This document shows, one piece after another, positions 1-12,600 of a stretch of 55,603 nucleotides of DNA. Source of the stretch: Cylindrodendrum hubeiense (taxonomy: Eukaryota > Ascomycota > Sordariomycetes > Hypocreales > Nectriaceae); the NCBI GenBank assembly GCA_014621425.1, contig JAANBB010000270.1:1-55603 (forward strand), given 5' to 3'. Made by a program: the position numbers and the translations under genes. Every line of letters starts with the position of its first letter. Within the stretch, counting starts at the first letter, position 1. Under the pieces are notes generated by a model that saw only the letters and a list, made by a program, of their open reading frames with translations, had not been told where the DNA came from and searched no databases.

Positions 1-1577
1 AGAAGCTGCCCGAGGTGTCCCTGCGCCGCAACGTCTTCATCCAGGGCCGCGAGCACTGGCCGCGGCAGACGGCCGGCGGGCTGACGATGAGGGAGGTGGA
101 GAGGGCCGAGGACGGCGGCTGGACCGAGTATGCGTACGTGCACGAGGGGGACTACGACGCTGTGCAGGCCTTCTTCTTTGGGTGTGTGCAGATTGGTGAT
201 CCGATGAGGATGGTGCATCTCCTCCAACAAGTCCGTGAGTGAACCCAGCGATGAAACCGGCCCTTTTGTCGGGGCTTGATGCGATACATCTGCTAACGAT
301 CTACAGCATATCACGTATCAACCCTCCTCCAGGTCAGCAGCGTCGCCAAGCAAGACCAGAACATGGCCCTAGCCGCCGAACTCTGTGAGCGGGCCCTCTT
401 CACTTTCGGCCGTGTGACAACGTCCGCGTTCCGCCAAAACATCGAGCAGGGCCGAGCACGTCTCGACTTCCGCCGCCCGGAGAACCGGCAGTTCTGGCTG
501 GCAGGGTACCACTACCTCAAGAGCCTCATCCGCAAGGGCACGTACCGGACGGCGCTGGAGTGGGCCAAGCTGCTGTACACGCTGGACCCTCGGGACCCGT
601 ACGCAATGCGGCACTTTATCCATCCGCTGGCGATCCGGGCCCACGAGGCCGGCTGGCTGGTCGACTTCCTTGACGAGGTGGAAGCGACGGGCGACAACCG
701 CGACACCGTGTACCTCCGGCAGAGCGTGGTCCTGGCCAAGCTGCAGATGGGCGACGCCGATGGCGCCCGGGCCGAACTGGCTGCGGGGATGAGACGGGTT
801 CCGTGGCTCTACTGCGAGTTGTTCCAGGAGCTCAACCTCGACACGCCACCGTCCATTTGGGGCATCAGCGCCGACTCTAATGCGCGGTCGTTCTGGGTGA
901 AGCTCTACATCCACCAGGCCAAGGACCTGTGGAACAATGCTCAGGCCACTGGCCTCCTACAGAGCGTGGCCAAGGACTTAGATAAGGTGGACCTGAGCCT
1001 CCTGCCGGTAGATGATGCGCCAGCCGATCTTGGAGCGACGAGACTGGCTTATCTCGAGGGCCAAACATCGCTGCTTACAGTTGCGCCCCGGGAGCTTTTA
1101 GATAGCCAGCCCAACTACGAGTTCGACCCCCTGCCTCCCCCTGAGGAGGAGAATATATTTACGGGCGAGGGAATGCGACTGCCGTGGGCGGAGAAACAGC
1201 AGCGGAATAATACGCAGCCGAGCGATATTGAGGCGCGAATGCTCAACATGTTCGCGCGGCAAGCGGGTGCGGGTCCGGTGCCGGCGGGGCTCGCTGCAGC
1301 GGGGCTGGGTCCAGCTGAGGACGATGACGATGAAGCCCTAGCCGAGCTGCAACGGATTGACGACGAGGAGCTTCAGCGGGATCTTGAGGAGCACGCTAGG
1401 GGAGGAAACGGAACAGGGCTTCTTGGGACGTTGATGCAGCTCCTTGGCGGTGGCGGACGTCAAGCGGAAGGAGATGGCAGTTCGCGGAGCCAAGACGGAC
1501 AACCCCAAGAACCGGAAAGCCTACCAGGGGCTTGGCCCGAAGATGATGACGAAGACGGGCATGGAGGTCACCGCTGA
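1..1577 (+). CDS. TCF25/Rqc1-like ribosome quality control protein, 3' part
   Basis: Partial gene: the reading frame is already open at base 3 and runs through 3-234, a 72-nt intron (235-306, GTGAGT...CTACAG) and 307-1577, giving about 500 C-terminal residues. The splice joins a Pro-Tyr-His stretch to LLQVSSVAKQDQNMALAAEL. With the downstream ERALFTFGR, GRARLDFRRPENRQFW and LDPRDPYAMRHFIHPLAIRA stretches, this is characteristic of the TCF25 (Nulp1)/Rqc1 family. Yeast Rqc1 belongs to the complex that ubiquitinates nascent chains on stalled 60S subunits; that role is inferred here from the family. The C-terminus has acidic runs (DDDDEALAEL; EDDDEDGHGG) and a Gly-rich segment. The upstream part of the gene lies outside the window. 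The family call is fairly secure; the function is transferred. Confidence 0.87.
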
Positions 1578-4500
1578 TGGTCAGCTTCCACGGTCAGCGA
1601 CGTCTGAGGTCGCATCACTGATATCAAGACTGTTTATGGGGGCCAGGGTCATGGCCGGGGGGGCACGATGAATGGCTCGTTGTCCACTCGTCACGCGCCG
1701 CGCATCGGACAAAGGTTGAAACAGAATTAGCACTCGCCATTAGCAAGGCGTGGGGTGTGTCATTCCCGGAACAAGGCGCGAAGCAAGGGAGCGAGTGTCC
1801 GAGGCGATAGATTGCATGGGATGTGATGGCATGGGACGGGACACGCAGGACATTGACGGGATAGGGACAGGATATGGACAGGGCAGGGGAACGCGAGACA
1901 GCGGGATTGGGGTGGTGCGACCGGAGGTGTTCATTGTTGGTAAGAGGATGCCCGGGGTAAAACAAATGTGCAGCGCAGTCCGTCCTGCTGCTGCTGTTCG
2001 TCCACAGTCCGAAGTACTATGTACGGGAGAGCTTGCTGAACTCGGAATGGACTGTTTCCGTAGAGGATCAGCCGTGTATGCGCAAAAGCAATTGAAGCGA
2101 AGCAACTTAGCAAGGGTGCTGAGATGAGGAGTTCTAGAAAGGGCTGTAGAAGGGCGCCTGGAGCTGAGGCCGACCAATGGCCGCGGTGCAGAGTGGCATG
2201 ATGGAGGGCTAGTCGCGATCGAGGATAGCCGGGACACGGCGTTGGTAACTTCATTCAGCCCTGCCTGGTTGCTTTTTGGCGCCGTCAATCAATTGGGAGC
2301 GACCATTTTCGGTTCCGCTGCTGATCAGGGTGACTTGTGAAATTGGAGCAGACGAGAGGGGGGCAGCCCGGGAAGCAGATTCACGTCGGAGCCGAGGGAA
2401 CCGGCGCTAATGCTAAGCCAAAGACAAAAGCACACCAGCCGACACACGGGGAGACTCACACACGGACGGTATTGGCCCCAAAGCCCAATGGACGAAGGAC
2501 GAGGGAGGGGACACGCGCGCCAGCCATCGGCCGACTGGAATCACCGAGGCATAACTGGAAGGGGGGAGCCCTGTTCCCATGGGTTGTTCCTGGGTCGACT
2601 GGGGAAAGGGGGGTGGCCCGGCGCTGGCTGTCATTTGTCGACGAGACTCCGGGGCGGAGACGACACGGAGGTCCGGGAATATCGACCGTGCTTGCGGCTT
2701 GGAGCTTGGGGCTTAGGCTTGGGCCTCGGGGCTTGTCGTAGCGGGTCGCGGGTTGAGGGTTGATGGTTGATGAGGGTTGCATGCAATGATGCAAGCAAGC
2801 AAGACATGGGCCACGCGCGCGCGGGCAAGTGGTGGGCGGCAAGTGGGCGAGACAGGCAGCGAGAGACAGGCAGAAACAGATTGACTGCTTCGGGCGGCGA
2901 GGCTTGCGAGACTTGGGCTGAACATAGGGCGAGGGAATATCATTGCAACAGGGCTCCGTTGGGGGCGGCGCCACGCAGGGCAGGGCTGAGTGAGGGTCGA
3001 GAATGTGAAGGAGCTGTACTGTATGCAGGTATCCGAGAAGAGTAGCAATTTTTAGCACGGCGGCCACCAAGTCCAACAAACCGTACGGCAAATGAGGGCA
3101 ATGGCTTTTCGGTCCCGGGTCTAGCCTGATGCGCGACGTCCTTGGCCCACGCGAGACGCGACACTTTGGGCGTTGGCGTAAGCCGGAGATCGAGGGTTGG
3201 CCCGAAGAGGGGATGGATTGCTTTTTGTGGTCGTTTTTATTGCCGCTGCTGCGTGTTGCAGAATGCAGATATGCAGGTTGCAGATTGCAGACGCAGAAGA
3301 GGAGCTTCGGCACCGGGGATTGGATGGGAATGCCTGAGCACCTCTGTGCGTTCTCTGTGCGTTTCCTGTCGCTGCTGCTGCTGCGTGCCAATGCCATCCG
3401 GACTTGTGTGCATCACTGTCTGTGCTGGGGGGGTATAGCAATCAGGAGGCAGGGAGGCGGCTGAGGGGCTGCAGGACGTGCAGCAACTGGAGTTGCACTC
3501 GGCGGCGTACGGGCGGACGGAGGACAGGCATTGAGACGGTGTCGGCCGAGATGGCGGCCGGTGTAGGATTGGTGGTTCGGTAGTGGAGGGTTGGGTGTGT
3601 GTGTGGGCTCCTTGGGCTCCTCTGGGTGACTTTGTGTTTCTAATGAGATGGGTTGGCATTCACTCTCGGTTCGAGCTCTGCTTGTCTGAGATGGATGGGG
3701 ATACCTAGGGCAGCACGTGCCACGATGCGTCCCCCACGGGGATGAGGTAAGGCAGGATGGGCCGGAGCGTGAGAGGGAGAGGGGTTGGAATTTGCTGGTG
3801 GCAGCCCATGTTGAGGCAATCATGGGCACAGGCATTTTGTGATTTTGTTTTTGTTTCTATTTCCGTCGTCATTCCATCGAGGACCAACGACGAACACACA
3901 GCAGACAGGTCAGATAGAAATATACCTCCCCCTACCTAGAATATCTCGGGATTTAGGAACTACTACGTACCCAGGCTGTGCAGGCCAAGGTTCGTCGTTA
4001 GGTAAACGGAACAGGGAGCCTCCATCCCGTCGGGAGCGTCACGTGCGGCTCCTGGCCGATGAGCCGAGTGGGAGACCGCGCAGGGAGGGCCGAGACCCTG
4101 GGTTTCTGGCGCGCCGCAGGGTTCTAGGCCCAGTAAGCAAGGCTCCGGCTCCGACGGCGGCCGGGTAAGGGTGTCCCCCCCCTCCACCTCAGGCATACAA
4201 ACACACCAATGGTGCACAAACTTGGACAAACGGGATGCTCGAAAAAGGCAAAAAAGGAATACGGGAGGTACGCTCTGAGTACTCCGACGGGTCGCCCACT
4301 TCCGTCCCCCTTCCCCACCAGTGACAGGCACTTCCCTGCCTGGTACCTGCCTTACCTTGCGGCGTGCAGGCCTAGGTTGGCGTACTACGTAGTAGCTCGG
4401 CCCTCAACCGCATGAGCAAGCGCATGAAAGTCCGCAGCGTCAGCAATTAACAGAGGCAGCGGCGGCATCGCACGGCAATCACATATCACGCCCTGCGTCG

Positions 4501-5937
4501 CCATTCAGCTTCGCTCATGGTCGTGGCCGTGGGCAGGCAGAGGTCGGCCGCCCACACCCATTTCCCGCTTAGACAGCGGCATGAAAACGACACACAATCG
4601 TAGTCAACACACGACAAGGGGCCGGGCGATGACATTGCCACACACCCCTTAGCAGCCTGCCAGCCTGCCAGCCTGCGGCTTGGCCGTCGCTTTCCCCATA
4701 CTCGACGCTGCGGGTACTGTACCGTAGGTACAACCACTACACCGGTATGGGGACGTCTCTCTGTCGGCCGATCGATCACTCCCCCCGCCTCGGGAACCAG
4801 CAGTGGCAAGTACAAGGAGACACCACTACGGCGGAGGTAGGCATAATATAGGACCACCACCATCACCACCACAATCACCACCACCTTCACCACCATTACC
4901 ACCACCACCATTATCACCGCCACTATCACTCCAGGTGGCTCGCCGCAACCCATCGGTATCTGCTTGACTGCTCCTCCGTATAATCCCATCCCATCACCCC
5001 AGTCCACCCCGACCCAACCAACAGGGCAGTCCCCCAATGCACTAGCGACCCGCGGGTGCACTGCCGGATTGCTCGAGTCGTGCGCGCCTCTGGGGTGGCT
5101 GAATCAGTGCATGCTACTCATACTACTATGTACGTAGTGGTACCGCCCGAAAAAATAGCGACGGACCACCGCCCGGCTTGGCTCCACGGCGTCGAGTCTC
5201 GGGCCTGGGTCTGGTAACTCGGACGTACCTACGGAGTACGGACGCACCAACGAGGCAGCGCCGCAACAGTGCAAAGGCCAACGGAGCCCCCCCCCCCCCT
5301 AGCAGCTTCCAAGCCGCGCCCCATCTCCAGGAAACCCACGTCCCACGGTTACCCACCGCGCCTAGCCTGCTCCCAGTCCGAGTCCTAGTCGCCCAGTCGC
5401 GGTCCCAGCCAAGGTCCCAAGGTCCCAGCTAAGCAGTTAACAGACGGCGTCCTGGTGCAGTCGTCCCCTGGTGCAGCGCTACAGCCGTGCACGACCCCGT
5501 GGCTCTGGCAGGCCCATGGACCCGTTCCAAGTCCGCGTCCCAGGTCGCCTTTCTCAGTGTCGTCGTCCTGGCCGTCGTCAGCCTCTTTCTTCTCCTTCTC
5601 CTTCTCACCTAGCCCGGACTCCATCACGTCTGCGTCTCCGTCTGTCCTGCTCGTCTTCGTCGTCCGTCATGTCCCCCGCGACATCGGCGCGCCTGCGACT
5701 CGATACTGCCTGCGTCCACAGCCCGACGCCCTCAGCATCTTGAGCTAGGGCCCAATCCCGTCTCAATCCCCTCGACTCGCGATACGCCCGCCCGCGCCCA
5801 CTTGTCCGTTGCGAGTCGCCTGGCACCTGGTCGCCTTGACTCGACTCCACGACAACCGCCGATCGACCGATCCCGTCATCATCCTCCCGCCCTCGCCGAC
5901 TACTTGCGATCCTCCTCACCTCTCCCCCCATCCACCC
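1578..5937. other. Long intergenic region, 4.4 kb
   Basis: No convincing gene between the TCF25-like gene and the Zn2Cys6 regulator. Open frames occur on both strands, but none shows a recognisable domain, a good start or a plausible intron structure. The sequence is low in complexity, with G-rich and CA-rich patches, a trinucleotide microsatellite at 4853-4930, a short tandem of GCCTGCCA-like units near 4650-4677 and several TACGTA/GTAGGTAC-type short palindromes (for example near 4380, 4725, 5125 and 5225). The last few hundred bases before 5938 are C/T-rich and are probably promoter plus 5' leader of the regulator. No tRNA or other structured RNA was recognised. Confidence 0.6.
4853..4930. 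repeat. Imperfect (CCA/CAT)n trinucleotide microsatellite
   Basis: About 78 bp built from CAC, CAT, CAA and CCT triplets, starting ACCACCACCATCACC. On the minus strand it produces an artificial Val/Met-rich open frame. It lies about 1 kb upstream of the Zn2Cys6 gene start. Confidence 0.85.
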
Positions 5938-8446
5938 ATGAACTCGAGTATATCTGGCATGGCTGCCGTACACTCCTCCGCCCACGACGTGGGTATTCCC
6001 ACCACAGCTCCTCCCCCCGGCGTCCTCAACTCGACCCCATACGATACCACACTCTCGCAACAACAAACCCCGCCACATCATCACCTCCACCAGACTCCCA
6101 CACAGGGTCACGCGGCCACCCTCCAGCAGCAGCAGCAGTCACAGCAACAGCGCAGCGTCAAGAGGCCCCGACCCGTCAAGTCCTGCACCGAGTGCCGCAA
6201 GCGCAAGCTTCGATGCGATCGCCTCTGCCCGTGTTCACAATGCCAAAAGTCCAGCCGCTCCTGCAAGTATGCCATCGATCATGACTCGGCCAACCTCTCG
6301 GATGGTTCCGATAGCGAGCTGATGGAGCCTTCCCGTCCCACTAAGCGCAACTGCCTCCCGGGCATGTTTACCTCGAGCACGCCGCTCCCGAACAACGAAT
6401 CCACGTATGGGTCGGTGCGAAATGGAGAAACTGCAGCCCCATCCTCTCTGGAGGAACTGGCCATGCGCATGGAACGGCTCGAGAAACATCTCATGGCCCG
6501 TAGTCCTGCCGCATCTGAAGCCAGCGCTGGCAGACTTCTCGCAGCATCATCCGACACCATCAGAGGCCTAACGGTCAAGGAAGGTGCCTCAAGGACCAGA
6601 TACCACGGCCAGAACAGCTCCCGCGTCTTGTTGAACTTGGTAAGTTAACTTTCGGAGGGGCTTTTCCGCATGTGCTGACTAGTGGCAGTTCGACGAAGCC
6701 AAAGACTTCGTTGCGAACCACCAAAACCACGGTGGCGTCCGGGAAGTCATGGCCAACTTCAGGAAATTCCACAAAGCTCTTCTCGACGATTACCGCAAGT
6801 CGCTCTCTCCGATAACTGTCTTTGTAGACTCGATGATGCCGGTTCGAAAGCGCATGACGGATATTCTACCAAAGAAGGTCGTCTGCGACCGCCTCGTCAA
6901 AACCTACGTCGATACATCCGAAACCATCTACCGAATTCTACACTTGCCCATGTTCACCGAGCAATATGAGCGCTACTGGGAAGGCACGTTGCAATCCGAC
7001 TATTTCCTACCACAGCTGCTCGCAGTCCTGTCGGTCGCATCCCGTTTCGAAACAAAGTCCAAGGGCCTCGGCAACGAGCGAGCCGAGGGTGTGCACATCC
7101 CGACCGCTTGCGCCCTCGTGCGAACGTGGTTGGACGGTTTGCGCGGCAAGCAATTGGTCGAATTTGCGGTGCTGCAAGTCGAGGTGCTTCTTTTGCATGC
7201 CCAGAGGATGATCACTCCCCGCATGCAGGATTCCTGGACCTCATTGGGCTCCACCGTCCGCATGGGCATGACCATGGGTCTCCATCGCGACCCATCCGAG
7301 TTCGAGCCCCGAGTGCCTGTCTTCCTCGGCGAAATGAGACGGCGACTATGGTTTACTATTCTCGACATGGACCTTCACGTTTCTCTTGCGAGCAATCTGC
7401 CATGCTTGGTTCGAGATGGCGATTATACCTGCCGTCCACCTCGAAACCTGGATGACATCGAACTCTACGCCGACATGAAGGAACTACCTCCGTCGAGACC
7501 TATCGACCAGGCCACCGACAACCAGATGCAAGTCTATGCGGCAACGACAATCGGCGTGCGGATGAAGGTGGCCCATCTGTTAAACCGTATCGATACTATT
7601 CGCGATTACCAAGAAGTCCTGGACGTGGGCTCCAAGCTATGCCGCTACCTCGACGACATCAACTACATTTTCCCTCGGCAGGGCATTCTAAGTGACACTC
7701 AGAAGAGCAAGCAATGGCGAACCCGGGTCATTCTCGATATGCATGTGCGCAGGCCTCTACTCGCGCTCTATCGGCCCTTTGCCATTGGTGCTCCTGATGC
7801 GCCGGCACAAATTTCTCGGCAATACCTGAGTTCGTCTATGGTCATCATGAAGTATCTTGACGAGCTCGATCCCATGCTTGCACACTTCCAGGATATTGCA
7901 GAGATGTACCACCAGGTCCTGAAAAACGACATCATTCAGGCCGCCATAAGTGTGTGTTTCTTTATTCGGGCCGCCGTACGCCCAGCCTCGGACAGTACGG
8001 GGCTTGGCACTCAGGCGTTACGCATGTCACCGGATTCCTCGGATGACTACCCAACATACAACCCTGACAACCTTATGCTCTGGTCCCCACCCCGCCTCAT
8101 CAGTACGGTCGAAAAGACGCTAGATCTGCTGATCCGTAATATCAGCGGGCGCGATACCAAGGATATCGTCTGCCTCTCGGTCGTGCTGCAGTGCGTCAAG
8201 ACGCCAGATCCGAAGCCCGACGAGATCATACAGGGACTCCGCATGAACATGGATCACTGCTTGATGGCGTCCAACATGAGCCTAGACAGCATTGCTGCTG
8301 CCCCACCTGGACCACCCGTCGATGGGTTCCAGGGGGACACATACATGAACCCTCACATGCCGTTCATGTACCAACGCAACAACATGGGCATGCCGGCGGC
8401 AGTGAGCGACTTCGGCAGTTGGATCTTGTGGGAAGGATGGGATTAA
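5938..8446 (+). CDS. Zn2Cys6 fungal-specific transcription factor
   Basis: Two exons (5938-6639; 6689-8446) with a 49-nt intron (GTAAGT...CAG) encode 819 residues. The start is the first ATG of this frame; upstream codons are open but contain only TTG. Residues 83-109 form a zinc cluster, C-x2-C-x6-C-x5-C-x2-C-x6-C, preceded by a basic KRPRP stretch and a Gln-rich run (about residues 63-70). An extra Cys sits in the third loop (DRLCPC). Residues about 280-600 match the fungal-specific regulatory domain, with RMGMTMGLHRDP and the following MRRRLWFTILDMDLH segment as landmarks. This should be a nuclear DNA-binding regulator; targets cannot be read from the sequence. It stands alone, with a long upstream region (4.4 kb) and 1.2 kb downstream. 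I do not recognise a named orthologue. Confidence 0.93.
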
Positions 8447-9630
8447 TTTACTAACCTGACTCCCTCCACATCCGGCACAGCCCGGATCAAGACACTTTTT
8501 TTCCTTTGTGAAGCGTGGAGCAGGATGGTTCCCTATATAACTGGAAGAGGCCAAAATTGTTGTTTACCAATTTTTCTTTGTCTGTGGGATTGCGAGAACG
8601 GTTTTTCTTTTACCAAGTCATCCATGTAGACGGGCGAGCCACAATGGCGATGGGCACAGAAGTGTTTGTTTTTTGTCTTTTTCCTTCAGAGGCAAGAAGT
8701 CGGGCCCCGGAGGAATTAGCGGGCGTTGGGCAAACGTGAGGTTTTATTTCCCGTATCCACGGAGGTTACTTGTCATTTTGGGGTTGTTCTTTATCACACA
8801 CATATATATACCTATACTCCAGTGTTGTATGGCGCATGAAGACTAGAATGGTCCAGCTGTGGACTTTTTGTATTTCACCGCGACTTTTTGTACCACCTTT
8901 TTTATTGGGACGCGGTGGGGAGAACGGGGACATAGACAGGTTGTGGATGAACCGAATGGGGGAGTGTAATAAACTCTTTCGTGAATGGGTAGATATTACT
9001 CCTAGCCATCTCTTGATATTCGTGATACGCAACAGGCTTTGTGAAGGTCCTTGATGAAACTGTCCATCCTTCAGAAAAGAGAGCAGTCAAATTGATAGCC
9101 GGCGGCAACAAGTCGGGCCCAGCAATCATGACGCGTGGCCCTCTAGTGACATCAATAGGAACACCGCACTGCCCTGTGTCGGGATGAGAGACTGGCCCCA
9201 GCTGATATGTTTCTCTTTCCTTTTTGTTTCTGCCGTTGCTTTTGGGTGCTCGGCGAAGACGGGACGGACGAAGATCCCACTACCAACAGCGGTCTTAGAA
9301 GCAGCTAACCTCGCGCCCTCTCTATTGTCCCATCTCTGGCGAATGTCTTGATAATTTTTAACTTAACTACAACTATCGTATTCCTTCCATGATCAATCCT
9401 TTCCCACGGAATCGCTGCCAAGCTGAAGACGACTTGCTTGTCGGCGCTTGGCTGCGATGTGGCGTCGCAGCCTGACTTGACGTGATTGGGCCAAGATGTG
9501 CAAAAGTGAGGGCACATGCGTCGACATAGGAGGCAACCAACGCCTTACATACCGCAGTTTTCTCCCCCTCGTTTCCTCCTGTTCCCCCTCAACTGTCATC
9601 CGATCAAAATCACTACTGTTTACCATCGAA
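8447..9630. other. Intergenic region, 1.2 kb
   Basis: Probable 3' UTR of the Zn2Cys6 gene followed by the promoter and leader of the NLR-type gene. It is T/A-richer than the coding sequence, with T-runs near 8500-8900. I see no coding signal, RNA gene or repeat that I could defend. Confidence 0.5.
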
Positions 9631-12600
9631 ATGCCGCCACGGCGAAATCAAGCATCGGGAGACCGAGGTGTACGGCGAAAGCCGTTCACAGCTCGTCAGA
9701 CCCGACGCTCCAGCCGCCTTGCACTGGAAGCTAACGAACTGCCTGACACGAACCCGCCCGTCTCTCCAGGCAGGCCTCCAGCATCAGAACCAACAGATGT
9801 CGACACACCTCCAACCAAGTACAATAAAACGGCTCGCGTCCGTTGTGTGCCCCTCGACTGGGATTCCCAACGTTTGCAATCTTTCCTAGAAGAAGACGAC
9901 AGTTTCTCGGGCCCAGTCGTCATGTCCCTCGCCAACGAGATCGACGGCTGTTCCAAGACCGGCACAGTTACCTTCCATACTCTCCCCGTTCGGTTCCAGA
10001 CGCCTCCGACCGGCCAGACTTGGCGCATTCCGCTGCCAAAGACATCTGACAATCACCCTGTCCGTAACCAACAGCTATTGCTCGACCATGACTTCATCGG
10101 CATCACCACCCTCTACATTCCGGCTCTAGATGACCATAAAATCGAGTATGTTACCTAATCTACGGAAGTATAAAATCCTAATAATACCAGTGTTATTGCA
10201 ATATCTGGTCTCGGCGGACACGCGTTCGGGTCATTCAAGGAGAGAAACGGAGACCATATGTGGCTACGAGATGCGCTCCCACACGACATCACCCCAGAGA
10301 TTTCTGACTCTTCAATCGCACGAGTGATGACATACGGCTACGAATCGACTGTTGCGCAGAGCAATAGCATGCAGAACCTAGAGGACCTCGCAACATCTTT
10401 CCACAACAGTCTACTCGACCTCCCTCGTGGATTGACGACCAGACCAATCATTCTGATCGCTCACAGCTTAGGAGGGCTGATTGTCAAGCAGGTGAGTTTG
10501 TGATATGTTTGATAATGTTTACGGACTTCTAGTTGGTAGGTTTCTAACCCATTTGACAGGCCCTGATATCGTTGTCTAAGTCAAAAAACGAAGTCGATAA
10601 ATTACTGATACGAGCAGTATATGGAATCGTATTTTTTGGAGTCCCTCACGACGGTATGGATATCAGCTCGCTTATCCCAATGGCCGGGAACGGACCGAAC
10701 CGCGCCCTCATAGAGTCTATTGATCGGATTAATTCTCTAATCCTCACATTCCAACAACGGGACTTCCATCCAGTGTTAGGCGATGAAGGGGACTCGGAAA
10801 TTTTCTGCTTCTATGAAACAAATGTGTCGGAAACAGCACAACAGGTATGCCAGTTTACCACTCCTTTTATACAGATAGACAGGTACTAATAGGAGTCAGG
10901 ATGAAAACGGCAAATGGGCAATGACAGGTCCAAAAGCAGTTCTAGTCACCAAGTCCTCTGCTACTCATTGTCGTTCTTGGGAAGATGGCCCAGAACACAT
11001 TTGTGCGATTTCCCGCGATCACTCTAATCTGGTGAAGTTTGAACCTCAGGATCCCGAGTATCGTAAGACCGTCGGAAGGCTAAGAGGCCTTGTTCGTCGG
11101 GCTTTGACAAGGAAACGCCAGGTTCAGACTTCGAATTCAAAGTGTGTGTAACATCGATGTACTATTTTAACCAAATACTAAGAAGCTCAGTCCTCGTCCC
11201 GTACAACCAAAACCAAGATTTTGTCCAGCGGTCTGAAGTTCTCAAGGATCTCAAACTACAATTTGGATATGGTGGACATCGAGGAGCTGTTAAATCGCGA
11301 TCAAGAGCCGCACTATATGGTCTTGGTGGTGTCGGGTATAGTACTCAGTGATTGTGTCAATATTCAACAGGCTAACATATTGTAGCAAATCGCAAATCGC
11401 ACTGGCCTTCATCTATTGGCTCCACGATACATACCCAGACATATCGGTTTTCTGAGTGCATGCGAGCAACCCTGAGCGGTTTCGCCAGGCTTATACCTCG
11501 ATTGCGGAAGAATGCAGCATTCCAGGGTACGATGACCCTGCGGTTGACGTGTTATCGCTTGTCAAGACCTTTCCAGAGAGGAAATATCAAAGTCGATGGA
11601 TGATGATTATTGATAATGCCGATGACGCACAGCTATTCTTCCAGTCAACGCAAGAAGGCAATGAGATCAATCCTCCTTCCAGTACGGGAAAGTCAGAAAA
11701 CAATCTCGGACAATACTTACCCGAGTGTGCTCAGGGGTCAATTCTCATGACAACTAGGGACAAACAGGCCGGATCAAAGTTCGCTCGGGGGAAGCCTCCA
11801 ATCAAGGTCAGTGAGATGACGGAAGCTGAGGCACACCAGATGGTGTTTGCGATACTTGAGGACGACACCATTTCCCTCGAAGAGACATCGCTCCTCTCGT
11901 CCCGGCTGGAATATCTACCGCTCGCGCTCGCGCAAGCTGTGGCATTTATTGTTGAAAATTCTATATCCATCAGCGAATATGTTCAGCTCTTAAACGAGAG
12001 TGACTCTAGCTTGGTGGACCGGTTGAGTGAATCATTCGAAGCTATCGGAAAAGACTCAGATACACCGCACGCACTCACATCGACTTGGGTTCTCTCATTC
12101 GAGCAAATTAAGCAACGGCATGCATTTACAAGCGAGGTGTTGTCTCTGATCAGTATTTTTGATCGCCGGGCAATTCCGAGAGACTTTGTTGCTCGCTACT
12201 ATTATACATCGCTACCAGATGACGCAAAGCGGAGCGAAGCAGCCATCACGAAGGCCATAGGCCGCCTTGAGGCATTTTCCTTCATCTCAAAGGGGAAGGA
12301 TGACAGTATTGAGATGCACCGTTTGGTGCAGCTAGTTACGCGAAAATGGTTAGTCAATACGCAGAGGATTGCCGAGTTCGCGTGGCATGCTCTCAAGACG
12401 GTGTCGGATGCCTATCCTTTTGGGACGTTTGAGACTCGGGAACTATGCTTTGCATATCTCCCCCATGCTCTTGCCGTGCTAGTCCATATCGTTACCAAGT
12501 CAAGAGATGGAGCCCTCACAAGAGCACGCCTGTTACATCACCTTGGGGGATATTTTTACTATGTTGGGCAATGGAAAAATTGTGAACAGCTGGTAATACA

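Noticed and set aside
2456..3397. 313-codon minus-strand open frame
   Set aside because: Composition is Pro/Ser/Arg-rich without domains, overlapping frames are open in several phases, and there is no sensible start or intron pattern. It fits low-complexity spacer DNA.
4486..5061. 191-codon minus-strand frame with a Val-rich, membrane-like stretch
   Set aside because: The hydrophobic run is the translation of the CCA/CAT microsatellite at 4853-4930, and the flanks look random.
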